Assembly (NCBI GenBank): GCA_030549335.1
Contig: CM060195.1
Coordinates: 6,789,001 to 6,853,000, forward strand
Origin: Pontederia crassipes
Taxonomy: Eukaryota > Streptophyta > Magnoliopsida > Commelinales > Pontederiaceae
Direction: 5' to 3'
DNA length: 64,000 nt
Position numbers and translations under genes: made by a program. Under the pieces are notes generated by a model, which saw nothing but the letters and a program-made list of their open reading frames with translations, was not told the origin of the DNA and searched no databases. Below are positions 1 to 10,599 of this stretch, piece after piece; the stretch's first letter is position 1; every line of letters starts with the position of its first letter.

Positions 1-1061
1 ATGTAATCCTATTCCGTTTGAATGAGTTTGATTCATCTTCTGATATTCGAGATATGATCGTTATGTGATGAATCATGCATCTGCATATGCCTACATTGCA
101 TGTATGATGGTTGGAGCTAAGTGTTACATCGCTGATCACGATGGGAGCCACCTCTAGAATCCAATGCATCATTTTTGTTCCCCAGAAATGGGATGAGATA
201 GACTGGAGCTAAGTGCCATGCAAAGCTAAGTGCCACATCGTGAGTAGTCGCGATGGGGGCCACCTCTAGAATCCGTAGGGGCCACCTCTAGAGTCCACCT
301 ATCGCTATATGATTTGTTCCCCGAAAGGGATGAGGTAGAATGGAGCTAAGTGCTACATCGCTGATCACGATGGAAGTCACCTCTAGAGTCCACCTACCGA
401 CCACTGGCCAGTTGGTGATCCGTGCTTTCATATGAGAGCGTTGTATTTGCATACATATGTTTGATATGATTTATATGATGTTGATTGCAAGTTGAGTGTG
501 ATGTTTCTAATTAGTATGTTTATATGTAATTATCAAATATATAAAAATGCCTATTTTGCTATTATGATTATTGCATGCTTTTCTATGTCCCTCCAAATTG
601 ATTAGTTGGTAACACATAGCTATGAGTTATCAATTTACTGAACTATTTTTCTCATAATGTTGTTTCTAATATTTTTCAAATCAGTATAGCTTCTTGGATT
701 GAGCGAGCTCATAATCTTAGTAGGAATAACTCTTTCGATGTAAAGGTATTGAGGGGAGTTGTTATTCTCGTGTCCTTTTGTTAGGATGTCGAGAGAGTTG
801 GTCGAGTTTATTATATTTGTCAAAATAAGTTGTAACGAAAATAAATTTGATTTGTATAATGTTATGACTTAAGGAGTATCAGTTTGCTCTGAAATGATCA
901 CATATTGTGTAATTTATTTAATGATATATATTTTTACTCTTATGTTGTAAAAGGAAGAGTATATTACATCATGTTTCCGCATTTCTTCATAATTTTATTT
1001 GATCGTCTGTAATGAGTCACGAACTCTAGTTTAACTCGCGGGTTAAATTGTGGTCGTGACA
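1..1061 (+). repeat. 3' part of an LTR-type repeat, truncated by the window start
   Basis: Non-coding sequence ending in gtcgtgaca immediately before plastid-derived DNA, a style of end common in plant gypsy LTRs. Positions 120-420 hold an imperfect internal repeat in which 'gagctaagtg', 'acatcgctgatcacgatgg' and 'cacctctaga' recur several times. The first about 35 bases match sequence near 33410, so the repeat is dispersed. The 5' end lies outside the window, so neither length nor family can be fixed. Strand is assumed from the ending. Confidence 0.45.
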
Positions 1062-1064
1062 AGA

Positions 1065-1193
1065 GTACCTAACCCAGAGGATGCTCCAGAATCTTTTTGA
1101 TTGCTCGTTCGAGAACAACGATCCTTAGCTTTAGAACTGAATCATTTCCTTGTATCTGAGAAGAACTTCCAAATTACTAGGAAGGAAGCTTGA
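1065..1193 (+). pseudogene. rpoB: Plastid rpoB 3' end (nuclear copy)
   Basis: About 42 codons match the C-terminus of the plastid RNA polymerase beta subunit, with PEDAPESF near the start and [17 protein letters not shown] later, ending in a natural stop at 1191-1193. Codon 12 is TGA where plastid copies have an arginine codon, a change typical of C-to-T decay in nuclear plastid DNA. It is followed by the usual short gap and the rpoC1 start. Confidence 0.85.
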
Positions 1194-1219
1194 TCTGAAT
1201 GAATCATAATTTCTATTCT

Positions 1220-1302
1220 ATGATTGACCGGTATAAACATCAACAACTTAGAATTGGACTAGTTTCTCCTCAACAAATAAAGGCTTGGGTCAACAAAATC
1301 TA
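1220..1302 (+). pseudogene. rpoC1: Plastid rpoC1 exon 1 start (nuclear copy)
   Basis: The reading frame from ATG at 1220 starts [13 protein letters not shown], the recognisable N-terminus of the plastid RNA polymerase beta-prime subunit. It matches for about 26 codons and then breaks off near 1302. The rest of exon 1 and the 5' part of the intron are missing. Confidence 0.85.
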
Positions 1303-1329
1303 CTAAAAAATTTGACATTTCAATTCCAT

Positions 1330-1581
1330 TTTTTTCCAAACTTTTTCATAAGTAATTCGGAAAATGAAAAAAAAAAGAATGAATCGTCGGTCCTCGGTGA
1401 GAACTTGAGTAAGGAGTAGCTCTTTGTAAGATTTTTTTGAACAAACTTAAAAAAAAAAAAGAATCCTTTTTTGGTATAACTACTTGAGCCGGATGAGAGG
1501 AAACCCTCATGTCCGATTTGAAAAGGAGGAATCCAATACTGTAGGAACCTATCTTGATTTTTCTTTTGCCAGGCCCATAAC
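1330..1581 (+). pseudogene. rpoC1: Plastid rpoC1 intron 3' end and start of exon 2 (nuclear copy)
   Basis: Positions 1485-1525 hold a hairpin of group II intron domain V type (gagccggatgagaggaaac, then the complementary cctcatgtccg). About 30 bases on, the frame reads DFSFARPITK, the start of rpoC1 exon 2. After 1581 the similarity ends abruptly. The piece is collinear with the exon 1 fragment but separated from it by a deletion. Confidence 0.75.
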
Positions 1582-1764
1582 TAAACATGAATTTTGGCAA
1601 TGCAATGGAGTTGGACCCTCATGACGATCCGAATGAATCAGTCTTTCCACAGAAGTAAATATTTGGCTGCTAGGCAAGAGGATAGCAAATTATAAATTCT
1701 GTTTCGGTAGGGCATGTATTTCTATTACTATTAAATTAATAAATGAAAATGAAGTAGTTAAAAT

Positions 1765-1992
1765 ACCCCACTTGTTTCTCAAGAAGAGAAGGGAAACATG
1801 TTCAATATCATTTGATAAAATAGTTGCCTCAGCTCCTTGTTGTTTGAAGAAACCCCCCCTTTCAATTGGTCTTTTTTCACGAAAAGCAGACATGAGATAA
1901 CAAATCAAGTCTTTCCCTAAGATTTCGAATAGCTGTCCCGAATTCAAGTTGATTATGTTTCGCTTCTTCCTCGGAGAAAGACGATCAAATAA
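1765..1992 (-). pseudogene. ycf2: Plastid ycf2 N-terminal segment (nuclear copy)
   Basis: On the minus strand the translation includes [20 protein letters not shown] and then [20 protein letters not shown], recognisable as the N-terminal part of plastid Ycf2. The frame is open here but represents under a tenth of the gene. It abuts a second ycf2 piece from elsewhere in the gene lying in the opposite orientation. Confidence 0.8.
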
Positions 1993-2118
1993 ACATGGAT
2001 TTGATTCACACTCCATGTTCTGAGAAATATTTACCATCCGGAAAGAGGAAAAAATGGAGTCTTTGTCTAAAGAAATGCGTTGAGAAACAGCAGATGTATA
2101 AAACCTTTCAACGAGTCT
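1993..2118 (+). pseudogene. ycf2: Plastid ycf2 later segment (nuclear copy)
   Basis: The plus strand reads [20 protein letters not shown] and then [17 protein letters not shown], recognisable as a later part of Ycf2. Similarity stops at about 2118, where unrelated AT-rich sequence begins. Orientation is opposite to the ycf2 piece just before it. Confidence 0.8.
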
Positions 2119-3958
2119 AACCACAACAATAAATCAACAGTGCTAGCTAAATCAATAACACTATAGAACAATAATAATATAGCACTGGATGAATCAATAT
2201 GATGAGGGCTCAATGATTAATAAATCAATATAGTCATAAGTGGATCAGGAAAGAAGTCAAAATGTCAATCAATATCAATTAACAATTAACAATAATCAAT
2301 TATGTCTAATCACTATGGCACTATCCAATTTAACAATTCAATTCAATTATCAATATTGATGGTCATTGGCCAACAATAATTTTCTATACAATTCAATTCA
2401 ATTTCCATTCTATTCAATTCAATCTTTGAAGTTATTCAATTCAATAGGGAACGCTCAATCAATTAAGGAAAACTCTATGTCTCTTTCATGTAGGCCAGTG
2501 GAGGATCAAACCACGACAAGCTGCCTTCCAATAATAGCGCTAACAATAGCTTCGTAATGGCGAGGGACTATGGTCATCACAGGACAATCATAGCTTACCT
2601 AAAGGATGACGTCTCATACCTCTAAGTACATTATCTGCCCCATACGATATCCATAACAATATCAATATGGCCTAGGGGGCTTAAAGACAATCAGAAAACA
2701 TGGAGACCCAGCAATTTCCATCTTTTATCTTGTTTATCCTAAAGACCTATTTTTAACAATTCAATTTAGGTTAAACAAGGGTCCAATCAGAGGAAAACTA
2801 CTGGATTGATAAGATCAATAATGTCAAGTTAGATTTGAAGGGCATGATAAGGTCAGATCTATTGATAATTATGATTATAGATGATTATGGACGATTAACT
2901 AAAATAACTATTCAATTTTCTATATCAAAATACCTAAAAATAGGTTTTTCGTTCCTAGAACTCGGCCCGCGTCGAGTGAAACCCGAGCCTGTTCGAAAAT
3001 GCTCAATATCACCTCGGCCAGGGCAAACTCGGGCCGAGTGTGTAGTGAACCCGGGCCGGATCGGTTGGTTCACGTTCAATCGAAATCGTGTCGCGCCCGT
3101 GCCGCACCAGAAGCACAACCCAAGCCAGTTCAATAGGAACTCGGACCGAGTTGAACAACCTGATCCAGTTCTGAGTATGACTGGATTCGGATTCAACAAA
3201 ATTTGGGCCGGGTTCTGTCGTCGACGGAGAAGTGCATCCCAACGCGACTTTCCGACCATCATAAGTATGTCATACAATGTCTAAATTATGCATATGTATA
3301 TCAATGGATTCCAGGTGCAAAGGAGAAGACGATAGGGTTCCATGTCATAAAAAACTGATGACATAGGGATTCCCCCTACATACCTAAAGTTGGCTGAAAA
3401 ACTAAGTGTGATTCCTTCTCTGGAAACTGCACGTATGCCGATCTTTGGATGGCGATTTCTCTCTGTCCACGTCCCAAAACTCGCAGCCACCACTTGGAAG
3501 TTCTATATGCCGGCTTCGAAATCAGTCATCGTGTGCTCTCGGAAGTGCCTCGGTTCACGTGAAAATAAGAGGAAAAGAGAAGCTCATGGGCGAAAATTTT
3601 GTTTGGCAGAAAGGGGGTTTCCAGCCACCCCTTTGATGTCTATTTACAATATAGGCTAGGATTTTTCAATTCTATTAGGCCTTGGATTCTTTTAGAATCA
3701 ATCTTGACCGTCCATCAATAATTAATCTCTCCATGATCTCTCAAATTTAATTAACTCCGAGTTTACTTAATAATCCCATATTTATATCCATAGCAATTCT
3801 ATCTCTATTCAAATTCCATCTTATCTTTCCAACTTATACCATAATTTCCATCAATTTTGGAATTAAATAATTTCAGAATATTAGATAATGATTTTCTAGA
3901 TATTATAAATGAATAAAATATTGATTTTATAAAAATCAGGGTCATCACAAAAAATGAG
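2119..3958. repeat. Probable decayed LTR-type sequence; no gene recognised
   Basis: No credible coding region. 2119-2420 is rich in aatcaat/attcaatt words. 2950-3260 is a GC-rich patch open in several frames on both strands, which is a composition effect. 3400-3660 resembles plant gypsy LTRs in style, and the stretch ends near 3949 in gggtcatcaca, a plausible LTR 3' end. No partner LTR or target duplication is visible, so the assignment is tentative. Confidence 0.3.
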
Positions 3959-4091
3959 AAATATGAAGAAAAAGTATGATATTTGAAAAAATACATGTTT
4001 CAAATGACATTATGTATGACAATTTTTCTATAACTAAAACAAAGAAAGTGCGATGAAAAGGTCCTGTTATTCATTGTTAAAGGGAAAAGGT

Positions 4092-4522
4092 GTTGGAATG
4101 TGTCATCGGCTTTGTCTTCAACATCTAGTCATCCGCTAAACTACTGTTGAAGAAGATATCACATGAGCATCAAGCTGCAACCATTCGTTCTTCTTTAATG
4201 TTGACGTATCATGTCGTGTGTACCTTGTAGCAGTGATTTCCGAGTTGTAATATCAGGTTTTTACTTTCATATCATTTTTCCTTTAGTATAATAGACATTA
4301 AGTCTTGTAATGACTCTTTTAAGCGGTTGTAAGCATTTACTCTTTCTATAGAAAATTAATTTCCCTTGTCTTCTTCTACTTTTGCTATCATCACCTTCCG
4401 CTTCACCTTTTCTCTTTCGCCTTCATCTCCGGCAAGAGTGCAGAGACGTCTAGCGCAAACGAGTTGATGGGAGCTCATAGACCTTTAACAAAAAGTAGTG
4501 TCCTATAACGATATAAGAGCAA
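4092..4522 (+). mobile_element. Truncated Ty1/copia 5' LTR with degenerate primer site
   Basis: Starts with tgttggaatgtgtc, a common copia LTR start, followed by promoter-like AT-rich sequence and a pyrimidine-rich stretch at 4340-4430. About 420 bp later comes cgatataagagc, which resembles a decayed initiator-tRNA-Met primer site (tggtatcagagc). No gag follows, because MULE-1 begins at 4725. This is best read as the remnant of a copia element. Confidence 0.45.
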
Positions 4523-4724
4523 ATGGGAAATAATCTTTGTTTACATTGTGGAAAAAAACTAAATTGAACCGGATCATATAGGGGTGAATAATTTTTAACT
4601 CGATTTATATAAAAAAACAATAAAAAAATAGTAAAAATTTCGAAAGGAAACAGAGTAAAGATGGACAAAATGATCAAATATTGATAGAAAATTTGGAATA
4701 GAAAAAAATACCAAATAAAATAAA

Positions 4725-4912
4725 GGGAATAAGGAGCTTGTGCCCCAAAAAGGGCACACACCTGTGGGCTGTCGTCGATCATGCGATCGACAGCAGTTTT
4801 CAATATGCGCGGTTCATATGGTGAACCAGCGAATGGTTTACTATTTTGCATTTAAGGTCTGAAGGTTCAAGAAAAAAAACCCTTGCCATCTTTTCCCCAA
4901 ATCTCCAACCCC
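4725..4912 (+). repeat. MULE-1 left terminal inverted repeat
   Basis: Inverted counterpart of 36520-36713. Shared blocks include ccccaaaaagggcacacac, the ggttcatatggtgaacc-type palindrome, and aaggtctgaaggttcaag. In MuDR-type elements the terminal repeat carries the promoter of the adjacent gene; here that would be the GRF gene. Confidence 0.85.
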
Positions 4913-5741
4913 GCTCTTTTTTTCCCAATCTCACTCCCTTCTTTTTCCATTAACCCTTACATTTCTGCCCTAAACTCTTCCCCAAATCTTCTTTGCTTTA
5001 TCCCTGAGGATCGACCGCTTGTCTGAACGCGCCTCTACCCTAAACTCTTTTCCAAATCTTCTTCGCTTTGTCCCTTCCGCTTGTCTGATGTTCTTCTTCA
5101 ACGACTCACGACGCTGCCCTTCATCGACTCTGACGCCTGTCTTCACGGTGACTGCCTTTCCTTCGTCGCACCAGCGAATCGCATTACGGGTTACAAGTAC
5201 TTATTCTTTTGATTTCAGATCTTTCTGTTTGCAATTTAGGAAGTTAAAAATTTTAGATCTTTGTGTTTATCAGTTAGGAAGTTAAAAATTTTAGATCTTG
5301 AAACACCTTTCTTCAAAATTTCATGCAATGGGAGCAATTCCCGATCTGATCCCTGAATTGAGATACGACTATGACTATGATTCCCCATCTTAGTGGAAAG
5401 AAAATCTTTAAAGTTAGGAATCCGTTCTAGAATTCTCTACAGTAATCCCTCAATTTTGCAAAATATTATATTACCAGTTTGTGTTGGTTAAGATCCTCAG
5501 ATCAAATGTTTTTACTGGGTCTACAATTATGAAAAAACTATCGCAGCTAGCAGGTATATGCACAAGGTTTTTTTTAGTTGTGCAAGATCTTTCTTACATC
5601 ACACTAAAAAAGGAAAATCATGCTACTGTCCAACATCTTTCATACATCTAAGGTTATTTTGTTATGTAAATTGTGCCTTAGTAACATGCTGGAAATCTTG
5701 CTTCGTGTGTCTTGATGAAAGAAGGTTATCAACATATTAAT

Positions 5742-6249
5742 ATGTCAACCCTTGCTTCTTGTTGTTCACGTTCTTCACATGATGCTTCATACGGCACTTC
5801 ACAGGGGGATACTCCATTTTGTGCTTGTGGGAAAAGGGCAAAGATAAATACATCATGAACGGTAAAAAATCCAAGACGATTTTGGGGATGTCCAAATTAT
5901 CGGGTGGATATAATATTTCCTTCTTATAAATATTACTTTCTACTTGTTTTCTGTATTGATATATTTTTTCTATAGGTTAAATCTCCACCAAATGACTGGT
6001 TTTTTTCAATGGTTGGATCCGGACATAGAAGATCGCCGCAAAATAATTTTAAAAGAATTGCTTAACTATGATGAAATAGTTAGAACGCAAGACGCAAAGG
6101 AGACAAAGAAAGGATGATTTGCATAGAGTTGCTCAATCAAATTGTGGCAAAAGATGATACAATTCGAAGATTGGAACAAGTGAAGATTTTATATCTATTT
6201 TTGGGCATTATGTTGTCTTATGTTGTATGTAAATTTAGCTTGCTTTAAT
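5742..6249 (+). pseudogene. GRF-type zinc-finger protein with C-terminal membrane segment (MULE-1)
   Basis: From ATG 5742 the frame has a serine-rich start, then FCACGKRAKINTS, a stop (TGA at 5856), and NPRRFWGCPNYR. This is the CxC...GC layout of the GRF zinc finger (Pfam zf-GRF), with the usual NPGRRF shortened to NPRRF. A probable intron (donor near 5905, acceptor ag at 5975) separates it from GFFQWLDPD at about 5997-6026, the FFxW half of the domain. A charged stretch follows. After a frameshift near 6116 come a short coiled-coil (NQIVAKDDTIRRLEQ) and a hydrophobic anchor (ILYLFLGIMLSYVV). This order is common in plant GRF proteins. The stop, the frameshift and an unclean frame across the intron make it a pseudogene. 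It converges with the FAR1-type gene. Confidence 0.8.
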
Positions 6250-7190
6250 TTCAAAATGTTGTCCAATTGCACCAAAATTTTGTTAACAATATTTGATTAA
6301 GAATATTGGTTAATTATATTTGCTAAGAATGATGATGTTTTCCTAGTGTCTTCAAAATGATAGTCTAGTTAACTTTGCATTCTGGCTTCTTGTAAAGCAT
6401 TATTGTCTAATATTTGCATTTGGAGAAGTAAAAAGGTTGCTCTTGTCCACCATTTGATGTGCATCACAACAACTTATCCGAGAGATTGTACGAGCCTTGT
6501 TGGGCATGTTCCAGTATGCAAATTGCATTGGGAAACCATCACCGACATTAGTGACTTAGTGAGGTCCGCATAACTATCAATGACAGGTCAAAACTAACGT
6601 CGGGCAATCTATTGATACTTGAGGAAGTGTTTAAGAGAATCATCCATTGAGGAGACGTGCCACCAGATAACATGGGATGATAATGATCATCAGGATACTT
6701 GCTAGCTGCATTTGTTGCATGAATATAAGCTATAGATCCTGACATGTTCAAAATTCATCTGAAAATTCAAATGTGCACCAAGTGTGTAGCTTGGTTGCAA
6801 ATAAATTTACATTGCAGCTCGGCTAAGCAAGTGATCCCATGTGAAATACTCGAAAAGCTTCAGTAGTTTGATTCATTCACGCCATTACACCAAGTTTAGA
6901 AGAAGTGTCAACACAGGAATAAACTTGGTGGAGACCACAACCATAACGTTCATCCCATAGACAAAATATATGTTGAAGTAGAGACCAATAGAGTTGGTTT
7001 TTCTCTAAAAAAAAGTTTTAGTGCTCTTAACATGATAAAACTTTCTCAAAAAATCTCCATAACTAGGAATAAGGCCTGGAGGGGAGATAAAAAGTTCGAG
7101 AGCTCCTAGTTCTCTTCTATAGGTGCCTCATGAACCTGTAGCAAGAAGAAGATTGTTTGTCACTTTGTGTACAATAAATCAGACTAGTTT
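6250..7190. other. MULE-1 spacer between the two convergent genes
   Basis: No recognisable coding sequence on either strand. A short minus-strand frame at 6548-6751 resembles nothing I recognise. The stretch separates the 3' ends of the GRF gene and the FAR1-type gene, so it probably holds their downstream regions. Confidence 0.5.
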
Positions 7191-7439
7191 GTCACTTTAA
7201 TAGCAAAAGTTTTTAAAAGAGAACAGGTAAGTAAAATGATTTGATGACCAGATATGAGAAGTACAGAATGATCGTATAAATGAAACTATACATACCCGAA
7301 ATCCAGAACACTGGAAGTTATCTTGAACATCAGAATTCTCTTCCATACCTGTTTGGTGGATCTGTAGCCACAACAATTCAGTCATAAGAAACAAAACCAT
7401 GCTAGAACAAAAAGAAGGAATAAATTAAGTATCAAAACC

Positions 7440-7690
7440 TGAGAGGATGAACCGATGATAGTGTGGTGACCCTTTGTCTTGTTTTTAGTTTTTGCTACTC
7501 TCTTCTTCTTGGCTCGTGACATTTAATTCTTCCTAATTTTTTAGGTCTACCTTTTGATTTGACACATGGACGAACATGTATAAGAACCTCTACAACTTCT
7601 GTACTATTATTCTTTGCTACCAATGTCAAAGGTGTTGCAGCAAGGAGTGTTAATTTATGAACAAACTCTTCTGCAAGTGTAGAACAAGAT
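7440..7690 (-). pseudogene. FAR1/FRS-type transposase, C-terminal piece (MULE-1)
   Basis: The minus strand reads TLAEEFVHKLTLLAATPL and then CVKSKGRPKKLGRIKCHEP, the basic KSKGRP-type tail seen in FHY3/FAR1-family proteins. A related tail, VKSKDRPKNIGRIK, occurs in MULE-2. The piece is cut at 7690 by the non-coding retrotransposon at 7691-14885; the open frame continues into the LTR only by chance. The CxxCxxxxH knuckle found in MULE-2 is not visible here. Confidence 0.75.
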
Positions 7691-9369
7691 TGATGCGTTG
7701 TAATTTGTAACAATAAAATTTGCTAGCAAGTGCACTAGTCGCTCAAGTAATATAGTAATAGGAGTAAGAGTGTCGAACCCACGAGGAATATTATTAATTC
7801 AATATCTGGACTTATAAATTAATAAGAGAGGAAAAAACATGGATTTTGGAAATGAGTTTTAAAAGATAAAGAAAATAAGATAATGATAAGATAATGGTGT
7901 TGAAGTTAGGCCTTAGGATGAAAATAGATCAGGATAAATATTTGAACCATAAAAGATAAATTTAATCTTTAAAGATGGATTAGAGTCTCCCTAAAGTAAT
8001 CTATCATGATTAACTTGTGGTCTCCACGACTGGCATCCCTCAATTTAATCATATAGAACTATCTTAATTTAATAAGAATTGAAGTCTCCACGACTGGTAC
8101 CCCCAAAATCATATTAAAATTAAGATGCATTAAATTGGATTCTCTAGACTATTAATCACTCCACAAACGGGTATAGATTAATAGACCACACAAACTTGAT
8201 TCTCCACACACTAGTTATCAAATTTATGTCAATTATTAATTTCAAATAAAATCAATTATAATTAGTATAATAAATTCTGAAATTAAACACTCCACAAACT
8301 GGTATAGCCTAATTCGAAAATTTAATTAACTAATATAAAAGCATTAAGCACAATTAATAATTGATCAGAAAAGATTAAAACAAATAAAGTAGGATCCAAA
8401 CATTTCCCTTCAATTAATAATCTCCTAAAATAATAATACTAAAAACATGGAGTTCATCCTAGAAATTATGGAGAGATAATAACAAAATAACAATAATAAT
8501 CGAAAGAATTACACCCAAAATAGAAGTAGAGCTCTCGAATTGGGCAGACAGTCGGGCAGCCTCTCGGACTTGATCAGGGTCACGATCAACTTCTAGCCGT
8601 CGCACCTCTCTCCTCTTGGTCGTAGCCTGCAGAGCTCACGACTCGCCGTGGAAGAAACCTGAACTTCAGAGCACGAATTGAAACGATGGATTCTTCACGT
8701 ATTTATAGGGTGCGGACGACTTCAATTTGATCTCGGCCGTAACATCGTACGGTTAACTTTAAATTTATAAGATAAACTCGGCGATAAATCATTTTATCAT
8801 TACGCCCAAAGATAAATCCTTTTTATCTTTACTCCCTTCGAGTCTCGGCCGTAATGAAAATATTTTATCTTTACTCCTTTCCATTACTCCCAAAAGATAA
8901 AAAATCCTTTTATCTTTACGCCTTCAAATGTCTTGTTACGCCCAAAGATAAACTCATTTTTATCTTGTTACGCCCTTCATCTTCATGCCATTACGCCCTC
9001 CGAATTTCGGCCGTAAGGAAGGACGAGACTTCGGCCGTAAGGAAGGACTTCTCCTGTTACGCCCAAAAGATAAAAACATTTTATCTTTACGCCTTCAAAT
9101 GTTAGCCGTAACGACTTGGGTGTAAAGCCAAATCTCGGCCGTAAGAAATAATTTCTTTGAATTTCGGCCGAGATTCGAATTTTCCTGCAAATAATTATCA
9201 AAATATAGTTAATCCATCCACAATTAAAATATTCAGTGATTTTAATAATTAAAATTGATAAATCCGGAATTATGATTAGAAGTGACTAAAAATGATGCAT
9301 GCCATGATCAAATTATAGAAAATTTAATTAAAATAATTAACTAAAATATGTTGTATTTTGCATGCATCA
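7691..9369 (-). repeat. LARD 3' LTR
   Basis: 1679 bp direct repeat of 13207-14885. It is the 3' LTR because the polypurine tract (9372-9384, read on the minus strand) borders it. It contains several cggccgtaa words, as does the interior. Confidence 0.93.
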
Positions 9370-9371
9370 AA

Positions 9372-9408
9372 CTCCCCCAAGCTTAAAGTCTTGCTTGTCC
9401 TCAAGCAA
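9372..9408 (-). promoter_or_regulatory. LARD terminal polypurine tract with adjoining hairpin
   Basis: Minus strand: hairpin TTGCTTGAGGACAAGCAA (9391-9408; 7 bp stem, AGGA loop), six bases, then AAGCTTGGGGGAG (9372-9384), two bases, then the 3' LTR. The purine run is the expected plus-strand DNA primer site of an LTR retrotransposon. The same 18-base hairpin with the same six-base spacing occurs in the nested element at 25358-25394. Confidence 0.8.
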
Positions 9409-9734
9409 AAATTCAAAGCAAGGCTCAAGAAAGTTCCATCATAGCCTCCACATTGTCAACTGACTAATTTTCTCACACAGTGCTTCTGCACACCTACTAT
9501 TTAGTATCTTATCATTTTCCATGCACTTAGCTTCATAAAAATTCTGAATGCTATACAAATTTAAACAATCTCAAATTCAGCCTTGCAGAAAAAATAAATT
9601 GTCTGTCAAATAATAGCATTAATATTGAACATATAAGTACTAATTGAGCTTAAAACTTTTTCTTTTTCTTTTCATTTTTTTCAATTTTATTTTCAATCAT
9701 TTAAAAGTTCTAATCTTCAAGCAGGATTGCACAA

Positions 9735-10020
9735 GGAAGTCCATGTAGCGGGCTTTGGACTGATGACTCCCAAACCAAATGGCCTTAGGACACCAGGTGA
9801 TAAAGCACCCCTCGAGTTTACTTGCCCGAACAACCAAGGTTCTGAATGAAGAGTTCGAACTTAGACATGATTTAGTACTCCTGTGCTTCTCCATATTCCA
9901 CAAGATGGTCCATGTAGCAGGTTTTCGATCGACGGATCCCAGAGCAGTTGCCCTTAGGTCGCCAGGCATGAACCCCTACGGATCTAATTACCCGAACACA
10001 CCTTGGTTCCGGATAACACT
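9735..10020. repeat. Diverged tandem pair inside the LARD
   Basis: Two related blocks of about 110 bp, near 9739-9850 and 9908-10016. Both start gtccatgtagc, contain a gcccttagg/ggccttagg core and an accaggt/gccaggc motif, and end with cccgaaca plus a ttggttc or mirrored form. No stable reading frame is shared, so this looks like duplicated non-coding structure between the two polypurine modules. Confidence 0.6.
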
Positions 10021-10490
10021 TTTGTAACTTTATTCATTTTTTTTATTTAACATAATTATTTGTTGGGGTTTAACTAACCCTTCTTTTTTTTTATAAGCTC
10101 AAAAAGTACTTGATATGGTCAATAAGAAGGCTACTACTATCAAGACTTAAAAGAAATAAATAAAAAAGGCATGAATATGATTTTGTCGTCTAGTCATTCA
10201 TAATTCTACTTAGCATAGGCACATAGTCCATAAGTTTGATACTAAAATAGCAAGTGATAAGAAAGAAAAGTATTCAAATTTCATCAATTAACGACATGTC
10301 TTTGAACTTTTACTAAAAGATAATTAAAACAATAAGACAAGAGTTTGTAAGATGGTAGCAAAAATAAATGCATGCAATGGTATTTTTTTAGAAAATTTTC
10401 AAATTTTTCAATTTTTTTTTGGATTTTTTTTTTACAAATAGATGCAAACATAAGTAAATAGAAAGAAACATGCAATGCATGAAATGCAAA

Positions 10491-10526
10491 CTCCCCCAAG
10501 CTTGAACTAGACACTGTCCTCAGTGT
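10491..10526 (-). promoter_or_regulatory. LARD internal polypurine tract with adjoining hairpin
   Basis: Minus strand: hairpin ACACTG-AGGA-CAGTGT (10511-10526), seven bases, then AAGCTTGGGGGAG (10491-10503), identical to the terminal tract. It lies 1119 bp upstream of the terminal tract in element orientation. The loop equals the terminal hairpin loop while the stem differs in sequence and remains paired. Possibly a central polypurine tract. Confidence 0.7.
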
Positions 10527-10599
10527 TAGGCCAACAAGGGAAAGTGAAAAGATAATATAGAAAAGCTAAAGAAATAAAAATAAAGGAAAGGGAAAAGAT

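Larger units (their letters stand above)
1062..2118. other. Nuclear plastid DNA (NUPT), rearranged mosaic
   Basis: A block of chloroplast-derived DNA made of non-adjacent pieces: the 3' end of rpoB, the start of rpoC1, the 3' part of the rpoC1 group II intron with the start of exon 2, then pieces of ycf2 in opposite orientations. rpoB and rpoC1 adjacency is normal in plastomes. The loss of most of rpoC1 exon 1 and the jump to ycf2 are not, so this is a deleted and rejoined nuclear copy. Several C-to-T type stops support decay in the nucleus. Positions 1582-1765 look plastid-like but I could not assign them. Confidence 0.85.

Noticed and set aside
2912..3284. Open frames on both strands over the same GC-rich patch
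   Set aside because: Simultaneous opening in three frames points to base composition; no recognisable protein motif.
7495..7713. Minus-strand frame with an N-terminus inside the LARD LTR
   Set aside because: The first residues are read from LTR sequence; only the part at or below 7690 belongs to the FAR1-type gene.
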